Positions 31,345 to 32,293 of a DNA stretch of 32,293 bases are shown here, piece after piece. The stretch is from assembly GCA_050734185.1 (NCBI GenBank), contig JBOHUE010000093.1:1-32293 (forward strand). The letters run 5' to 3'. Numbering within the stretch: position 1 is the stretch's first letter; each line of letters starts with the position of its first letter. The notes below the pieces were generated by a model. The model made no database searches. It was given only the letters and a program-made list of their open reading frames with translations, and was not told where the DNA came from. This stretch comes from JAFALX01 sp050734185. GTDB lineage: Bacteria; Chloroflexota; Dormibacteria; Aeolococcales; Aeolococcaceae. The position numbers were made by a program, and so were the translations under genes.

Positions 31345-32293
31345 ATGGCTGCCGAGCGGTGCGTGCTCGCATACAGCGGAGGGCTCGACACGTCGGTCGC
31401 AATCCGCTGGATGCAGGAGGAGATGGACTACGAGGTGGTGACGCTCACCGCCGACCTCGGCGAGTCGAGCGACATCGACTCGGTGGCGGCGCGCGCACTG
31501 CGCACGGGCGCTGTTGCCGCGCATACGGTCGACGCCCGCCGCATCTTCGTGGAGCACTTCTGCTTTCCGACGTTGCAGGCCGGGTCGCTGTACGAGGGGG
31601 TGTACCCGCTGGCCACCGCGCTGGCGCGGCCGCTGATCGCCAAGCTGCTGGTCGACGTCGCCCACGACGAGGGCGCGGTCGCGGTCGCTCACGGCTGCAC
31701 CGGCAAGGGCAATGATCAGGTGCGCTTCGACGTCGCTGTCGCGGCGCTTGCCCCGGAGCTGCGGGTGGTGGCGCCGGTGCGGGACTGGGACATGGGCCGG
31801 CCGCAGGAGATCGAGTACGCGGCGCGCAACGGCATCGAGGTGCCGGTGACACGCGAATCGCCCTACTCCATCGACGCGAACATTTGGGGGCGCAGTGTCG
31901 AGTCCGGATTGCTCGAGGACCCGTGGGTGCAGCCACCTCCGGATGTGTTCGCCTGGACGGCGGCGCCGGAGTCGGAGTCGGCAGCGGGGCGCGACGTGGT
32001 CATCGCGTTCGAGTCCGGCGTGCCCGTGTCGCTCGACGGCGAGCGCCTCGCCGCGGATGCGCTGGTGACGCGGCTCAACACCATCGCCGGTGGGGCAGGG
32101 GTGGGTCGCATCGACCACGTCGAGAACCGGCTCGTCGGCATCAAGTCGCGCGAGATCTACGAGGCGCCGGCGGCGCTGGTGCTGACCCAGGCGCACGCCG
32201 CGCTGGAGTCGCTGACGCTCCCGCGGGACGTGGCGCAGTTCAAACGCCTGGTCGCCGACGAGTGGGCGCGTCTCGTGTACGACGGCCTCTGGT
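31345..32293 (+). CDS. argG: Argininosuccinate synthase, truncated by window edge
   Basis: The ATP-dependent enzyme joining citrulline and aspartate. The frame is open from ATG 31345 to the right edge (316 codons; the family has about 400, so about 85 C-terminal residues lie outside). Seen: LAYSGGLDTSVAIRW (PP-loop), GCTGKGNDQVRF (aspartate/citrulline site), IDANIWGRSVESGLLEDPW, and the strand GRIDHVENRLVGIKSREIYEAPAA. AGGA lies 7 nt upstream; argR ends 2 nt before the ATG. Confidence 0.96.
   Translation, partial: MAAERCVLAYSGGLDTSVAIRWMQEEMDYEVVTLTADLGESSDIDSVAARALRTGAVAAHTVDARRIFVEHFCFPTLQAGSLYEGVYPLATALARPLIAKLLVDVAHDEGAVAVAHGCTGKGNDQVRFDVAVAALAPELRVVAPVRDWDMGRPQEIEYAARNGIEVPVTRESPYSIDANIWGRSVESGLLEDPWVQPPPDVFAWTAAPESESAAGRDVVIAFESGVPVSLDGERLAADALVTRLNTIAGGAGVGRIDHVENRLVGIKSREIYEAPAALVLTQAHAALESLTLPRDVAQFKRLVADEWARLVYDGLW

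Overview
This is a high-GC (visibly about 65-70%) bacterial chromosome segment with mostly compact genes, ATGA/GTGA-type stop-start overlaps and many GTG/TTG starts. The gene set points to an actinobacterium-like organism, or a deep high-GC lineage such as Thermoleophilia or Dormibacterota: an argC-J-B-D-R-G cluster, a SCO1664-type kinase-fold protein, a Ski2-like helicase next to DUF503, a DUF6855-type protein and a MASE1 kinase. This placement is inferred from family content only; no marker gene was searched.

Left part (1-3900). A truncated biotin-protein ligase gene (minus strand) runs off the left edge, divergent from a small coiled-coil ORF and a tRNA-Arg(CCG) gene with encoded CCA. Downstream of the tRNA lie about 740 bp without a convincing gene, then a tight three-gene cassette (1421-3269) with more A/T-rich stretches than its surroundings. 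The three genes overlap by ATGA, follow a perfect TATAAT, and all end in a similar winged-helix-like tail. The third protein carries an R-x6-H motif typical of HEPN ribonucleases. This is the best candidate here for an undescribed, possibly antiviral, system. A DUF6855-type small protein closes the region.

Middle (4140-16300). The genes are a large secreted phosphoesterase with PKD, Fn3, Ig-like and duplicated C-terminal modules; a class I methyltransferase; a MASE1 sensor histidine kinase whose 3' end overlaps the tail of a convergent RibD_C reductase; two tandem RibD_C/dihydrofolate-reductase-like genes; an SDR; a SCO1664-like protein with a small membrane partner; a four-cysteine uracil-DNA glycosylase-like protein; an unknown conserved protein; and convergent LemA and HtpX-like genes.

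Right part (16350-32293). A minus-strand run holds DUF503, a Ski2-like helicase, a short leader peptide plus attenuator, and threonine synthase. It is followed by an acyl-CoA synthetase, a ParA-like ATPase with a coupled small protein, a TPR protein, and a GH15 glucoamylase-like enzyme that seems to use a CTG start overlapping the previous stop codon. The window ends in an arginine operon (argC, argJ, argB, argD, argR, and argG truncated by the right edge). A perfect palindromic ARG-box-like operator overlaps the -35 of a predicted leaderless argC promoter, so the operon's own ArgR probably controls it. argF is absent from the position it often occupies between argD and argR.
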